Assembly: GCF_900492205.1 (NCBI RefSeq)
Contig: NZ_UEYQ01000021.1
Location: 1 to 58,834 of the forward strand
From: Ciceribacter sp. T2.26MG-112.2
GTDB taxonomy: Bacteria > Pseudomonadota > Alphaproteobacteria > Rhizobiales > Rhizobiaceae
DNA length: 58,834 nt
Direction of reading: 5' to 3'
Shown here in pieces: positions 16,999 through 25,674 of this stretch (position 1 is its first letter; each line of letters starts with the position of its first letter). Below the pieces are notes generated by a model that was not told the DNA's origin, ran no database searches, and was given only the letters and a program-made list of their open reading frames with translations. Made by a program: the position numbers and the translations under genes.

Positions 16999-18369
16999 TT
17001 ACGCTCGCTCGAAGCCTCTCGCCACCTCCCAATCCGTAATCCTGCGATCATACTCCTCCTGCTCCCATTCGGCGGCGCGCACATAGTGCTCCACGACATC
17101 GTCACCAAACGCCTGTCGCAGCATGGCCGATCCATTGAGGGCGACGGCGGCCGAGCGCAGCGTGCGCGGGATCTCGCGGACGTCCTTAGCGCCATAGGCA
17201 TCGCCGGTGAAGGCGGGCTCCAGCGCCATCTTCTTCTCGATCCCGTCAATGCCGGCCGCCAGCAGGGCCGCCATAGCGAGATAGGGGTTGAGGTCAGAGC
17301 CGCCAACGCGGCATTCGACGCGGATGCCCTTGGTGTTCTCGCCGCACAGCCGGTAGCCGGCGGTGCGATTGTCCTTCGACCAGATCGCCTTGGTCGGCGC
17401 GAACGTGCCGGCCATGAAGCGCTTGTAGGAGTTGATATAGGGCGCGAGGAAATAGGTGATCTCGCTGGCGTGCGACAACAGGCCCGCCATGTAGTGCTTC
17501 ATCAGCTCCGACATGCCGTGTTCGCCCTTGTCGTCGAAAAACAGCGGCGTCTTGCCGTCAACGCTCCAGAGCGACTGGTGAATGTGCGAGGACGAGCCGG
17601 CCGCGTTGTAGTGCCATTTGGCGAGGAAGGTGATCGCCTTGCCGCGCTGCCAGGCGATTTCCTTGCAGGCATTCTTGATGATCACATGACGGTCGGCCAT
17701 GGTCAGCGCGTCGGCATAGCGCACATTGACCTCGCCCTGCCCGGCGGACGCCTCGCCCTTGGTGTTCTCGACCGGGATGCCGGCGCCCTGCAGTCCGTTG
17801 CGGATCGCCCGCATCACATCCTCTTCCTTGGTGGTCTGGAAGATGTGGTAGTCCTCGTTGTATCCGGAGGCCAACTGAAGGTCGCGATAACCCGACGCGC
17901 GTGCGTCGTCATAGGTCTGGTCGAACAGGAAGAATTCGAGTTCCGTCGCCATGAAGGCCTTCAGGCCCATGGCTTCCAGCCGCTTGACCTGCTTTTTCAG
18001 GATGGCGCGCGGCGAATGCGGAATGTCCTCGTGGGTGTGGTGGTCCAGCACGTCGCAGAGCACAAGTGCCGTGCCTTCGAGCCAGGGAACCCGGCGCAGG
18101 GTGCCAAGATCCGGCTTCAGGGCGTAGTCGCCATAGCCCTTTTCCCAGCTCGTCGCCGCATAGCCCGGCACGGTTTCCATTTCCATGTCGGTCGCCAGCA
18201 AATAGTTGCAGCTGTGCGTTTCCTTAAAGCCGCTGTCGACGAAGAACTGCGCATGGAAGCGCTTGCCCATCAGGCGCCCCTGCATGTCGACCATGCAGGC
18301 GAGAACGGTATCGATGCGGCCCTCGGCGACATCCTTCTTCAACTCGTCGAACGTATATTGCGCGGTCAT
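16999..18369 (-). CDS. Glutamine synthetase-like ligase (gamma-glutamyl-amide synthetase family)
   Basis: A 456-residue protein of the glutamine synthetase superfamily, in the PuuA/GlnT-like branch. It retains the metal and substrate segments: ATELEFF near 142, GEVNVRY near 216, HIHQSLW near 260, NRTAGYR near 335 and ECRVGGSDLNPYLA near 352. These enzymes join the gamma-carboxyl of glutamate to an amine with ATP; true GlnA members have different surrounding residues and adenylylation loop. Context with an alcohol dehydrogenase, aldehyde dehydrogenase and a formylglutamate-amidohydrolase-like protein suggests an amine or amino-alcohol substrate. The start at 18369 lies 100 bp beyond dctP, after a hairpin. 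Exact amine is unknown. Confidence 0.88.
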   Translation of the reverse strand: MTAQYTFDELKKDVAEGRIDTVLACMVDMQGRLMGKRFHAQFFVDSGFKETHSCNYLLATDMEMETVPGYAATSWEKGYGDYALKPDLGTLRRVPWLEGTALVLCDVLDHHTHEDIPHSPRAILKKQVKRLEAMGLKAFMATELEFFLFDQTYDDARASGYRDLQLASGYNEDYHIFQTTKEEDVMRAIRNGLQGAGIPVENTKGEASAGQGEVNVRYADALTMADRHVIIKNACKEIAWQRGKAITFLAKWHYNAAGSSSHIHQSLWSVDGKTPLFFDDKGEHGMSELMKHYMAGLLSHASEITYFLAPYINSYKRFMAGTFAPTKAIWSKDNRTAGYRLCGENTKGIRVECRVGGSDLNPYLAMAALLAAGIDGIEKKMALEPAFTGDAYGAKDVREIPRTLRSAAVALNGSAMLRQAFGDDVVEHYVRAAEWEQEEYDRRITDWEVARGFERA

Positions 18370-18427
18370 CTGTCTATCCTGTCGGGCGGTCTCTGCGCCG
18401 ATCTGGGCGGGGTTGCCGATAAGGGGA

Positions 18428-18450
18428 ACCGGGGCAGAGACTGCCCCGGT
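18428..18450 (-). terminator. Intra-operon hairpin (attenuator or mRNA stabiliser)
   Basis: A perfect 9-bp GC-rich stem (ACCGGGGCA / TGCCCCGGT) with a GAGAC loop lies between dctP and the glutamine-synthetase-like gene. There is no proper T-run after it on the minus strand, so it more likely protects the upstream dctP message or partly reduces downstream transcription. Confidence 0.6.
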
Positions 18451-18471
18451 CCTTGAATGCGTGAAGGCCTA

Positions 18472-19518
18472 TCAGCCGTAACGATAGGGCTTGCCGGCCT
18501 TTTCCATGTCGGCATTGTACTTCTTGAGGATCTCGACGACCTTCGCCGTGCGCGGCGTCTGCTTGGCCACTTCTTCCCAGAAGACATGTGCCGCATCCTC
18601 GACCGTCTTCCACTCGGCATCCGGAATGCTGGTGAGTTCGAGACGGCCGCCTTCGGCACGCAGCTTGGCCTCGCCACCCCAATACCAATGCAGGCGGTGA
18701 TAGTGCGAGCTGTCCATGCACAGGTTGAAGAGCGTCTTCAGGTGCTCCGGCACCTCGGCCCAACGATCGGCATTGGCGAAGAACGAGCCGGCCCAGCCGC
18801 CGGAGACGTTGTTGGTCAGGAAGTACTTGGTCACGTCCACCCAGCCGGAGGTGAACACTTCCGTGATGCCCGACCAGGCGATCGCGTCGATTTCGCCGGT
18901 CTGCATGGCAACCGGCACGTCCTCGAACGGAATGGTGACCGGCACGATGCCGAATTGCGACAGGAACTGGCCGGCGGTCGGGAAGGTGAAGACCCGTAGA
19001 CCCTTGAGGTCGGCGAGCGCCTTGATCGGCTTGTTGGTGGCAAAGTTGCACGGGTCCCAGGCACCGGCGGACAGCCACTTGACGCCCACTTCCGTGTAGG
19101 CCTGATCCCAAATCTCGGCCAGACCGTATTCGTAGAACAGGGTCGGCACGTCGAGGCTGTAGCGCGAGGCGAACGGGAAATAGCCGCCGAACACCTTGAT
19201 GTCGACCGGCGAGTTCATGGAATCGTCGTCCGACTGCACGGCGTCGATCGTGCCGGCCTGCATGGCGCGGAACAGTTCGCCCGTGGGAACCAGTTGGTCG
19301 GCCGTGTAGAGCTGGATTTCCATTTCGCCATTGGCCGCTTTGTTGAAGGCGTCGACGGCCGGACGGATGACGAATTCGGCAAGCGCCGCGCCGGCGTAGG
19401 TCTGGAGACGCCAGGTGATCTTCTTGTCCTGCGCCTTCACGTAAGGAGCGGCGAGCGCAACCGGCGATGCGGCGGCGACCAGGCCGGCTTTCTTCAGAAA
19501 ATGTCTTCTGCTGTTCAT
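18472..19518 (-). CDS. TRAP transporter solute-binding protein (DctP family)
   Basis: A 348-residue periplasmic binding protein. The start at 19518 gives a twin-arginine-like signal, RRHFLKK at residues 4-10, then a hydrophobic stretch ending in a KAQDKK cleavage region; a longer upstream frame has no signal. It has the DctP-fold pattern with QSDDDSMNS near 84, GLRVFT near 160 and the interdomain SGITEVF near 207. The TRAP substrate carboxylate-binding Arg is not obvious. It is the binding component of the importer with the two membrane genes that precede it in the operon. The ligand is not identified. Confidence 0.9.
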   Translation of the reverse strand: MNSRRHFLKKAGLVAAASPVALAAPYVKAQDKKITWRLQTYAGAALAEFVIRPAVDAFNKAANGEMEIQLYTADQLVPTGELFRAMQAGTIDAVQSDDDSMNSPVDIKVFGGYFPFASRYSLDVPTLFYEYGLAEIWDQAYTEVGVKWLSAGAWDPCNFATNKPIKALADLKGLRVFTFPTAGQFLSQFGIVPVTIPFEDVPVAMQTGEIDAIAWSGITEVFTSGWVDVTKYFLTNNVSGGWAGSFFANADRWAEVPEHLKTLFNLCMDSSHYHRLHWYWGGEAKLRAEGGRLELTSIPDAEWKTVEDAAHVFWEEVAKQTPRTAKVVEILKKYNADMEKAGKPYRYG

Positions 19519-19626
19519 GTCTGTTTCCCTCTTTTGTTTGTGTGAACTGGCCCCGCCGGTCATCGGCGGGATCATGCACTTAGACGGGACCGTTTGATCG
19601 GACCTCTTTGCATTGTTGCTTTCCAC

Positions 19627-20952
19627 TCACCCCCGCACATAGACATGCTGCGGCAACCACAGCGCAATCTGCGGGAAAGCCATGATGATGATCATGCCGA
19701 GGATCATGATGAGCACGAACGGCACGATCGAACGGTAGATGTCGACCAGCGAAATCTCTGCCGGCGCCATGGCCCGCATGAGGAAGAGATTATAGCCGAA
19801 CGGCGGGGTCATGTAGGCGATCTGGCAGGTGATCGTGTAGAGCACGCCGTACCAGACCAGGTCGAAGCCAAGCTTGCCGACCAGCGGGATGTAGAGCGGC
19901 GCGACGATCACCAACATGGCGGTGTCGTCGAGGAAGGCGCCCATGATCAGGAAGGAAATCTGCATCAGGATCAGGATCTGCCAGGGACCGAGACCCATCT
20001 CGCCGACCAGCAGGCCCTCGATCGCCTTCACCGCGCCAAGCCCGTCGAACACCGCGCCGAAGCACAGGGCCGCCATGATGATCCACATGAACATGCAGGT
20101 GATGCCGAGCGTCTGCTCGAGAACACGGTTCCACATTTCCCAGGTCAGGCGCCCCTTGAACCAGGCGGCGAACAGTGCGCCGAGCGCGCCCACAGCCGAG
20201 CTTTCGACCAGGCTGACCACGCCCATCAGGAAGAGCCCCATCATCAGGAAGAAGATGAGAAAGGGCAGAACGCCGGCCCGCGCCAGCTTCAGTTTCTCGA
20301 CGAAGGGCATGTCCCGCTCTTCCTTGGGCAGAGCCGGGCCGAGCGCCGGGTTGATCCAGCAGCGGATCACCACGTAGATCGCGAACAGGAGAGCGAGCAG
20401 CAGGCCCGGGAACACGCCGGCGAGCCACAGCTGACCGACCGGCTGGCGGGCGATCATGCCGTAGAGCACCATGACGACGCTCGGCGGCACGAGAATGCCG
20501 AGCGAACTGCCCGCCTGGATGACACCCGACACCATGATCTTGTCATAGCCGCGGCGCAGCAGCTCCGGCAGCGCGATGGTGGCGCCGATCGCCATGCCGG
20601 CGACGGACAAGCCGTTCATCGCCGAAATCACGACCATGAGGCCGATCGTGCCGAGCGCCAGGCCGCCGCGCAAGCCGCCGAACCAGACGTGGAAGGCCTT
20701 GTAGAGGTCTTCGGCGATGCCCGATTCCGACAGCATGTAGCCCATGAAGATGAACATCGGCAGCGTCAGCAGCGCATACCATTTCATCAGCTTCATATTG
20801 GCGGAGAAGCCGAGTTCGAAACCGCCATTGCCCCACAGAAGCGCGGCCGCGACGACGCCGACGAAGCCAATGGCGGCGAACACGCGCTGGCCGGTCAGCA
20901 TCGACATCATCATCGACGAGAACATCAAAAGTGCGATCATTTCATAGCTCAT
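19627..20952 (-). CDS. TRAP transporter large permease (DctM family)
   Basis: A 441-residue inner-membrane protein with about 12 hydrophobic helices. It begins at the ATG at 20952, which overlaps the small-permease stop by four bases. Segments such as TLPMFIFMGYML, SGVIQAGSSLGILVPPSV and TPPFGYNLFLM are characteristic of DctM. The large subunit carries the Na+-coupled substrate path. Upstream reading frame beyond 20952 is the antisense or alternate-frame overlap with dctQ and not real. Part of the operon dctQ-dctM-dctP. Confidence 0.93.
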   Translation of the reverse strand: MSYEMIALLMFSSMMMSMLTGQRVFAAIGFVGVVAAALLWGNGGFELGFSANMKLMKWYALLTLPMFIFMGYMLSESGIAEDLYKAFHVWFGGLRGGLALGTIGLMVVISAMNGLSVAGMAIGATIALPELLRRGYDKIMVSGVIQAGSSLGILVPPSVVMVLYGMIARQPVGQLWLAGVFPGLLLALLFAIYVVIRCWINPALGPALPKEERDMPFVEKLKLARAGVLPFLIFFLMMGLFLMGVVSLVESSAVGALGALFAAWFKGRLTWEMWNRVLEQTLGITCMFMWIIMAALCFGAVFDGLGAVKAIEGLLVGEMGLGPWQILILMQISFLIMGAFLDDTAMLVIVAPLYIPLVGKLGFDLVWYGVLYTITCQIAYMTPPFGYNLFLMRAMAPAEISLVDIYRSIVPFVLIMILGMIIIMAFPQIALWLPQHVYVRG

Positions 20953-21473
20953 GCGATGGGCCTCCCGATCGCCACGGCCACGTCCTTGATCAGGATCGAT
21001 GTCGCTTGAAGGAATGTCAGAAAGATGCCGATCACCATGATGATCTTGATCGGCGCCATGTAGGGCGACCAGGCCGAATAGCTGGTTTCGCCGAATTTCA
21101 GCGCATAGGCCGTGCTGGATACGCCGCCATAGAGCATGAAGAACAGATAGACGAACAGCATGAGGATGGTCACGACGTCGACCACCGCCTTGGTCTTCGC
21201 CGACCACTTGCCATAGAGCAGGTCCATGCGGACATGGCTGTCGAGTTGCAGCGAATAGGCGCCGCCGAGCAGGAAATAGGCGGCCATGACGAATTGCGCC
21301 ATCTCCAGCGTCCAGTGTGCCGGCAGGAACACGGACTTGGAGATCGACGAATAAAGCAGAATGCCCATGAGCAGGAAGATGCCATACATGACGATCCTCC
21401 CGACGCGACGGTTGAAGCCATCGACCAGCCGCACATAGGTCTTGAGGGCGTCAGGCATACCGGCCACCCCCAT
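20949..21473 (-). CDS. TRAP transporter small permease (DctQ family)
   Basis: A 174-residue membrane protein with four hydrophobic helices, the DctQ layout. The pattern YFLLGGAYSLQLDSHVRMDLLY (about 91-112 region) carries the conserved HVRMD typical of DctQ subunits. The start could be 21473 or the internal ATG at 21458, which has a GGGGGTGG sequence before it. It overlaps dctM by four bases. It starts about 100 bp after the formylglutamate-amidohydrolase-like gene in the same direction. Confidence 0.88.
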   Translation of the reverse strand: MGVAGMPDALKTYVRLVDGFNRRVGRIVMYGIFLLMGILLYSSISKSVFLPAHWTLEMAQFVMAAYFLLGGAYSLQLDSHVRMDLLYGKWSAKTKAVVDVVTILMLFVYLFFMLYGGVSSTAYALKFGETSYSAWSPYMAPIKIIMVIGIFLTFLQATSILIKDVAVAIGRPIA

Positions 21474-21574
21474 CGATCACGCGGCCCATCGCCAAGCGGT
21501 GCGGCGCAGTCATCCTCTCGCGTTCAATCGGCATCCGTTCCCCTCTTATTGTTCAAACCGTGCCAGATTTCGTC

Positions 21575-22357
21575 TCAGTTTTCTTCGGGCGCGCTCGCCT
21601 CCAGGCCGCGGCGCAACAGCTCCGCCAGATAGCCGGCGACAACCCGCTGACCGTCCTCGTCGCCAATCAGATCGTTTCTGATCTCGATCATCACGTTCCG
21701 ATGGCCGTAGGGCAATGCGTGCAGCCTCAGGCTATGGGTGACACCGTCTTCCGGTCCATAGGGTTCGTTGCGCGCAACCCGATAAGGTCCGCCGGCAGCG
21801 GCCCCCAGCAGCGGATCGGCCAGCCGACTGTCGGCATCGTGCAATATACCGATCTCGACATCGCGCCGCTTGCCCATGTAGATCGGCGTGAAGCTGTGGA
21901 CCGTAACCACCACCGTCTCTCGGCATTGCGCACGACGCTCGGCGAGAATGGTGGATATCCTGTCGTGGAACGGAATGTAGAGAGCGGCAGTTCGGGCATA
22001 GCGCTCGGCGGGCGAAAGGTCGCGGTTGCCGGGAATGTCGTAGATTTCGCTCTTTTCCGGCATGGCGCCAGAGGATTCCGGCGGCCGGTTGCAGTCATAG
22101 ACGAGCCGGGAAAAGCGTTGGTGCACAAGCGTCCCGTCGAGCAGGGACGAAAGCCGGCGCGCCACCGCCAAAGCGCCCGGGTCCCAGGCGATGTGGCTGG
22201 CAAGCGCCTGCGCATCCAGACCGAGATCGCCCACTCTCTCCGGCATGCGGCGGGACGCGTGTTCGCAGACGAACAGGCAGGCGCCCGCCGCTTCGGCGTT
22301 GTCGACGGCCACGGCTTCGCCGTCCGCCTCAGTCAGTATGTCCGACCTCATCAGCAT
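21575..22357 (-). CDS. N-formylglutamate amidohydrolase-family protein
   Basis: A 260-residue protein of the FGase family. It has the VCEHASRRMP segment near 30-39 (family ExxH-type metal residues), DPGALAVARRL near 59, LVYDCNRPPE near 85, and HSFTPIY near 154. The reference enzyme (HutG) releases formate from N-formylglutamate in histidine degradation; other members act on different N-acyl or amide bonds. Here it is the first gene of the TRAP operon with a glutamate ligase, so it may hydrolyse a gamma-glutamyl or other amide intermediate. That role is inference. No histidine-utilisation gene was seen nearby. Confidence 0.85.
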   Translation of the reverse strand: MLMRSDILTEADGEAVAVDNAEAAGACLFVCEHASRRMPERVGDLGLDAQALASHIAWDPGALAVARRLSSLLDGTLVHQRFSRLVYDCNRPPESSGAMPEKSEIYDIPGNRDLSPAERYARTAALYIPFHDRISTILAERRAQCRETVVVTVHSFTPIYMGKRRDVEIGILHDADSRLADPLLGAAAGGPYRVARNEPYGPEDGVTHSLRLHALPYGHRNVMIEIRNDLIGDEDGQRVVAGYLAELLRRGLEASAPEEN

Positions 22358-22439
22358 GCGGAATTCCCCCGGCGCCTTTGCGGCAGCTTTTATCGTTGCG
22401 AAGAGAATTCTTCACGATTAACGCCCTGTCAACGGGGTC

Positions 22440-22457
22440 TTGAAAATTTCTCTTCAA
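22440..22457. promoter_or_regulatory. Candidate RpiR operator
   Basis: TTGAA-N8-TTCAA (22440-22457) is an AT-rich dyad in the 183-bp region between the divergent TRAP operon and rpiR. MurR/RpiR regulators often bind TGAA-N-TTCA type dyads, and this one lies just upstream of the rpiR promoter. An AGAATTCT palindrome sits at about 22404-22411. The assignment is by pattern and position. Confidence 0.45.
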
Positions 22458-22465
22458 ATTGCGCA

Positions 22466-22494
22466 TTGACAGAATTGTGACAGAGAAGTTTAAC
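22466..22494 (+). promoter_or_regulatory. Sigma-70-type promoter of rpiR
   Basis: A perfect TTGACA (22466-22471) is followed after 17 bp by TTTAAC (22489-22494), a good -10 match. Transcription would start about 40 bp before the rpiR TTG codon. Confidence 0.6.
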
Positions 22495-22540
22495 TTGGCC
22501 ACAGACCGGCGAAAGATCGGTCCGAGGGGAAAAGCTGAGT

Positions 22541-23413
22541 TTGAACAAGACGCCGAAGACAGTGTCGGACGTGATCCGTGCCCATTTCGATGGGTTGACG
22601 CGCGCTGAGCGGCAGCTCGCGGAGAGCCTGCTCGACAATTATCCGGTTTCCGGTCTCGGCTCCATCACCACCGTCGCCGACAATGCCGGCGTTTCGACGC
22701 CGACCGTGGCGCGCATGGTGCAAAAGCTCGGCTACAAGGGCTATGCCGAATTCCAGGCCCATCTTCACCACGAACTGGAAGCGACCCTTTCCAACCCGAT
22801 CGCCAAGCACGATCGCTGGGCATCCAACGCACCGGGCACGCATATTCTCAACCGTTTCGCCGATGCGGTGATGAACAATATGCGCCAGACCTTGAGCGCG
22901 CTCGACACGCGGTCTTTCGATGGCGCGGCGCGACTGCTCTCGGATCGCAAGCGAAACGTCTATTTCGTCGGCGGGCGGATCACCGGTGCGCTGGCCGAGT
23001 ATTTCTTCACCCACATGCAGGTCATCCGCCCGAAGACGGCGCTGATGTCGTCCAATACCAGCGCCTGGCCGCAGAATGTGCTCAACATGAGCGCCGGCGA
23101 CGTGCTCGTGATCTTCGACATTCGCCGCTACGAGGCCGACATGGAGACGCTCGCCGAGGTGGCAAGGGCAAGCGGAGTCGAGATCATTCTCTTCACCGAC
23201 CCCTGGAGCTCGCCGGTGGCCAAGCATGCCAGCCACTGCTTCAGGATCGATATCGAGGCCCCCTCGGCATGGGACAGCTCGGTCGTCACATTGTTCGTGG
23301 TAGAAGCACTGATCGAGGCCGTGCAAAGTTCGGCCTGGGACGAAACCCGCGAACGCATGAACACGCTGGAGGGGCTTTTCGAGCAGGCGCGGCTGTTTCG
23401 CAAGCCGCACTGA
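22541..23413 (+). CDS. MurR/RpiR family transcriptional regulator
   Basis: A 290-residue regulator with an N-terminal HTH-RpiR domain (about 1-77, with VSTPTVARMVQKLGYKGYAEFQ) and a C-terminal SIS domain (about 115-260) that would bind a phosphosugar or other ligand; VYFVGGRITG and LVIFDIRRYE mark it. It starts at TTG, preceded by GAGGGGA. It diverges from the TRAP operon, so it most probably represses or activates that operon, and perhaps its own gene. An ABC importer operon follows 160 bp downstream in the same direction and could be read through. SIS ligand is unknown. Confidence 0.9.
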   Translation: MNKTPKTVSDVIRAHFDGLTRAERQLAESLLDNYPVSGLGSITTVADNAGVSTPTVARMVQKLGYKGYAEFQAHLHHELEATLSNPIAKHDRWASNAPGTHILNRFADAVMNNMRQTLSALDTRSFDGAARLLSDRKRNVYFVGGRITGALAEYFFTHMQVIRPKTALMSSNTSAWPQNVLNMSAGDVLVIFDIRRYEADMETLAEVARASGVEIILFTDPWSSPVAKHASHCFRIDIEAPSAWDSSVVTLFVVEALIEAVQSSAWDETRERMNTLEGLFEQARLFRKPH

Positions 23414-23574
23414 CCAAGAGCAGGGGGAGTGGAGAAGAGACGAAGACGAGTCCCGAGCATCCAGACGCGACGATTTTCATCGCGAATTTTCCCCAGCCGG
23501 GACCGTCACATAACTATCATGCAAGCTGAATAACAGTCCGCATCGGTACAGTAGAACCAACAAGGAGAAATCCA

Positions 23575-24681
23575 GTGAACACTTATCTTCGTCGCATGCT
23601 CTCGCTGTCGACCGCAATGGTCGTCGCCTCCACCTCGCTCGCCTTCGCCGAGCCGAGCGCCGAACTGATCGAAGCCGCCAAGAAGGAAGGCATGCTGACC
23701 ACGATCGCCCTGCCCCACAGCTGGTGCGGCTATGGCGACGTCATCGCCGGCTTCAAGGCGAAGTATCCGGAAATCAAGGTCAACGAACTGAACCCGGATG
23801 CCGGCTCGGCCGACGAAGTCGAAGCCATCAAGGCCAACAAGGACAACAAGGGCCCGCAGGCTCCGGACGTTGTCGACGTCGGTCTCGCCTTCGGCCCGCA
23901 GATGAAGTCCGAAGGCCTGCTGCAGCCCTACAAGGTCTCCACCTGGGACGAGATCCCGGACACGATCAAGGACGCCGAAGGCTATTGGTACGGCGACTAT
24001 TACGGCGTTCTCTCGTTCGTCGTGAACAAGGACCTGGTCAAGAACACCCCGGCCGACTGGGCCGACCTCCTGAAGCCGGAATATGCCGGCCAGGTCGCGC
24101 TCGCCGGCGACCCGCGCGCCTCCAACCAGGCCATCCTCGGCGTTCTCGCCGCCGGCCTGCACAAGGGTGCCAAGGCTGGTGAGGAATCCGGCAAGGCCGG
24201 CCTCGAATACTTCGCCGAGCTGAACAAGGCCGGCAATTTCGTTCCGGTCATCGCCAAGGCCGGCACGATCGCCCAGGGCGCCACCCCGATCGCCATCGCC
24301 TGGGACTACAACGTGCTCGCATGGCGCGATGAGCTCGCCGGCAACCCGCCGGTCGAAGTCGTCGTTCCGAAGACCGGCGTTCTCGCCGGCGTTTACGTTC
24401 AGGGCATTTCCGCCTTTGCTCCCCATCCGAACGCCGCCAAGCTGTGGATGGAATACCTCTACTCCGACGAAGGCCAGAACCTGTGGCTGAAGGGCTACTG
24501 CCACCCGGCCCGCTTCAACGCCATGGCCAAGGCCGGCAAGATCCAGAAGGAACTCCTGGACGCCCTGCCGCCGGCTGAAAGCTATGAAGCCGCCATCTTC
24601 CCGACCGTCGAAGAGCAGAACGCCAACAAGACCGTCGTGACCGGCGGCTGGGACAGCGTTGTCGGCGCCAACGTCCAGTAA
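23575..24681 (+). CDS. ABC transporter substrate-binding protein (family 1, Fe/polyamine type)
   Basis: A 368-residue periplasmic binding protein starting at a GTG with an AAGGAGA ribosome site. A signal peptide covers about residues 1-25, ending SLAFA before EPS. The mature protein has two-lobe features typical of AfuA/PotD-type solute-binding proteins, with SWCGYGDVI near 46, DVVDVG, and GDPRASNQA near 178. Ligand residues were not identified, so iron, thiamine, polyamine or phosphonate are all possible. It opens the importer operon followed by a long hairpin and then two permeases and an ATPase. Confidence 0.85.
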   Translation: MNTYLRRMLSLSTAMVVASTSLAFAEPSAELIEAAKKEGMLTTIALPHSWCGYGDVIAGFKAKYPEIKVNELNPDAGSADEVEAIKANKDNKGPQAPDVVDVGLAFGPQMKSEGLLQPYKVSTWDEIPDTIKDAEGYWYGDYYGVLSFVVNKDLVKNTPADWADLLKPEYAGQVALAGDPRASNQAILGVLAAGLHKGAKAGEESGKAGLEYFAELNKAGNFVPVIAKAGTIAQGATPIAIAWDYNVLAWRDELAGNPPVEVVVPKTGVLAGVYVQGISAFAPHPNAAKLWMEYLYSDEGQNLWLKGYCHPARFNAMAKAGKIQKELLDALPPAESYEAAIFPTVEEQNANKTVVTGGWDSVVGANVQ

Positions 24682-24696
24682 GTCTTCGAAACAATC

Positions 24697-24729
24697 AGGC
24701 CCCGGCCCGACTCGTTCGGGCCGGGGCTT
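24697..24729 (+). terminator. Intra-operon hairpin after the binding-protein gene
   Basis: A 14-bp GC-rich stem (24697-24710 with 24716-24729, one G-T pair) with a CTCGT loop and no T-run. It lies between the binding-protein gene and the first permease. Such hairpins usually stabilise the upstream message so that binding protein is made in excess, while letting some transcription proceed. Confidence 0.75.
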
Positions 24730-24798
24730 GCCAAGTCAGAAGCGCCGGCCATACTCGGGGCGCCCTGCATCGATGCCCTCAAGCGAAGACCCGCAAAC

Positions 24799-25674
24799 AT
24801 GAAACAGGAACCTCACGCGCCCCGACTGCGCCTGCCGCTGACATGGGTGGGGCTGTTGCCCTTTGTGATCTTCGTCGTGATGTTCCTGGTGCTTCCGACC
24901 ATGCACATCGTCATCGGCGCCTTCCAGACCCGTGACGGTGCATTCACGCTGCAGAACATCCTGGACCTCAATTCCGGCACGATCCCGTCGAGCTACTGGA
25001 TTTCGGTGAAGATCTCCGTCGCCTCCGCAGCACTCGGCTGCCTGATCGGCTTCGGCATGGCGGCGGCCGTCGTCTTCGGCGCCGTGCCGCGCTGGTTCAA
25101 GTCGCCGCTGCTGACCTTTTCCGGCGTCGCCTCGAACTTTGCCGGCGTGCCGCTTGCCTTCGCCTTCCTCGCGACCTTCGGTCCTGTCGGCCTCGTCACC
25201 GCGCTCTTGCGCAATAATTTCGGCATCGTCCTGCAGCGCGATCTCGGTTTCAGCATCCTCAGCTTCTGGGGCCTGACGATCACCTATCTGTTCTTCCAGA
25301 TCCCGCTGATGATCCTGATCATAACGCCGGCACTCGAGGGCCTTAAGCGCGAATGGCGCGAGGCGGCCGAGGTTCTGGGGGCGACCGGCCTGCAATACTG
25401 GCGCATGGTCGCCCTGCCGATCCTCTTTCCGTCGATCCTCGGCACATTCGCCCTTTTGTTTGCCAATGCCTTCGGCGCGGTTGCGACCGCGATCGCGCTC
25501 ACCGGATCGAGCCTCAATATCGTGCCGATCCAGCTTTACGCCCAGATCCGCGGTGACGTGCTCGGCAATCCGCATCTCGGCTATGCCATGGCCTTCGGCA
25601 TGATCGTCGTCACCGCCATCGCCAACATCGCCTATATCTGGCTGCGGGTGCGCGCCGAAAGGTGGCTGAAATGA
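24799..25674 (+). CDS. ABC transporter permease (binding-protein-dependent, first)
   Basis: A 291-residue inner-membrane permease with six hydrophobic segments. The cytoplasmic EAA loop (EWREAAEVLGATGLQYWRMVALPIL, about 189 onward) identifies it as a type I importer permease that couples to the ATPase. It pairs with the second permease, which overlaps it by four bases. The PotB/AfuB-like family is the best fit. The substrate is set by the binding proteins nearby. It begins 117 bp after the preceding gene, past the hairpin. Confidence 0.9.
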   Translation: MKQEPHAPRLRLPLTWVGLLPFVIFVVMFLVLPTMHIVIGAFQTRDGAFTLQNILDLNSGTIPSSYWISVKISVASAALGCLIGFGMAAAVVFGAVPRWFKSPLLTFSGVASNFAGVPLAFAFLATFGPVGLVTALLRNNFGIVLQRDLGFSILSFWGLTITYLFFQIPLMILIITPALEGLKREWREAAEVLGATGLQYWRMVALPILFPSILGTFALLFANAFGAVATAIALTGSSLNIVPIQLYAQIRGDVLGNPHLGYAMAFGMIVVTAIANIAYIWLRVRAERWLK

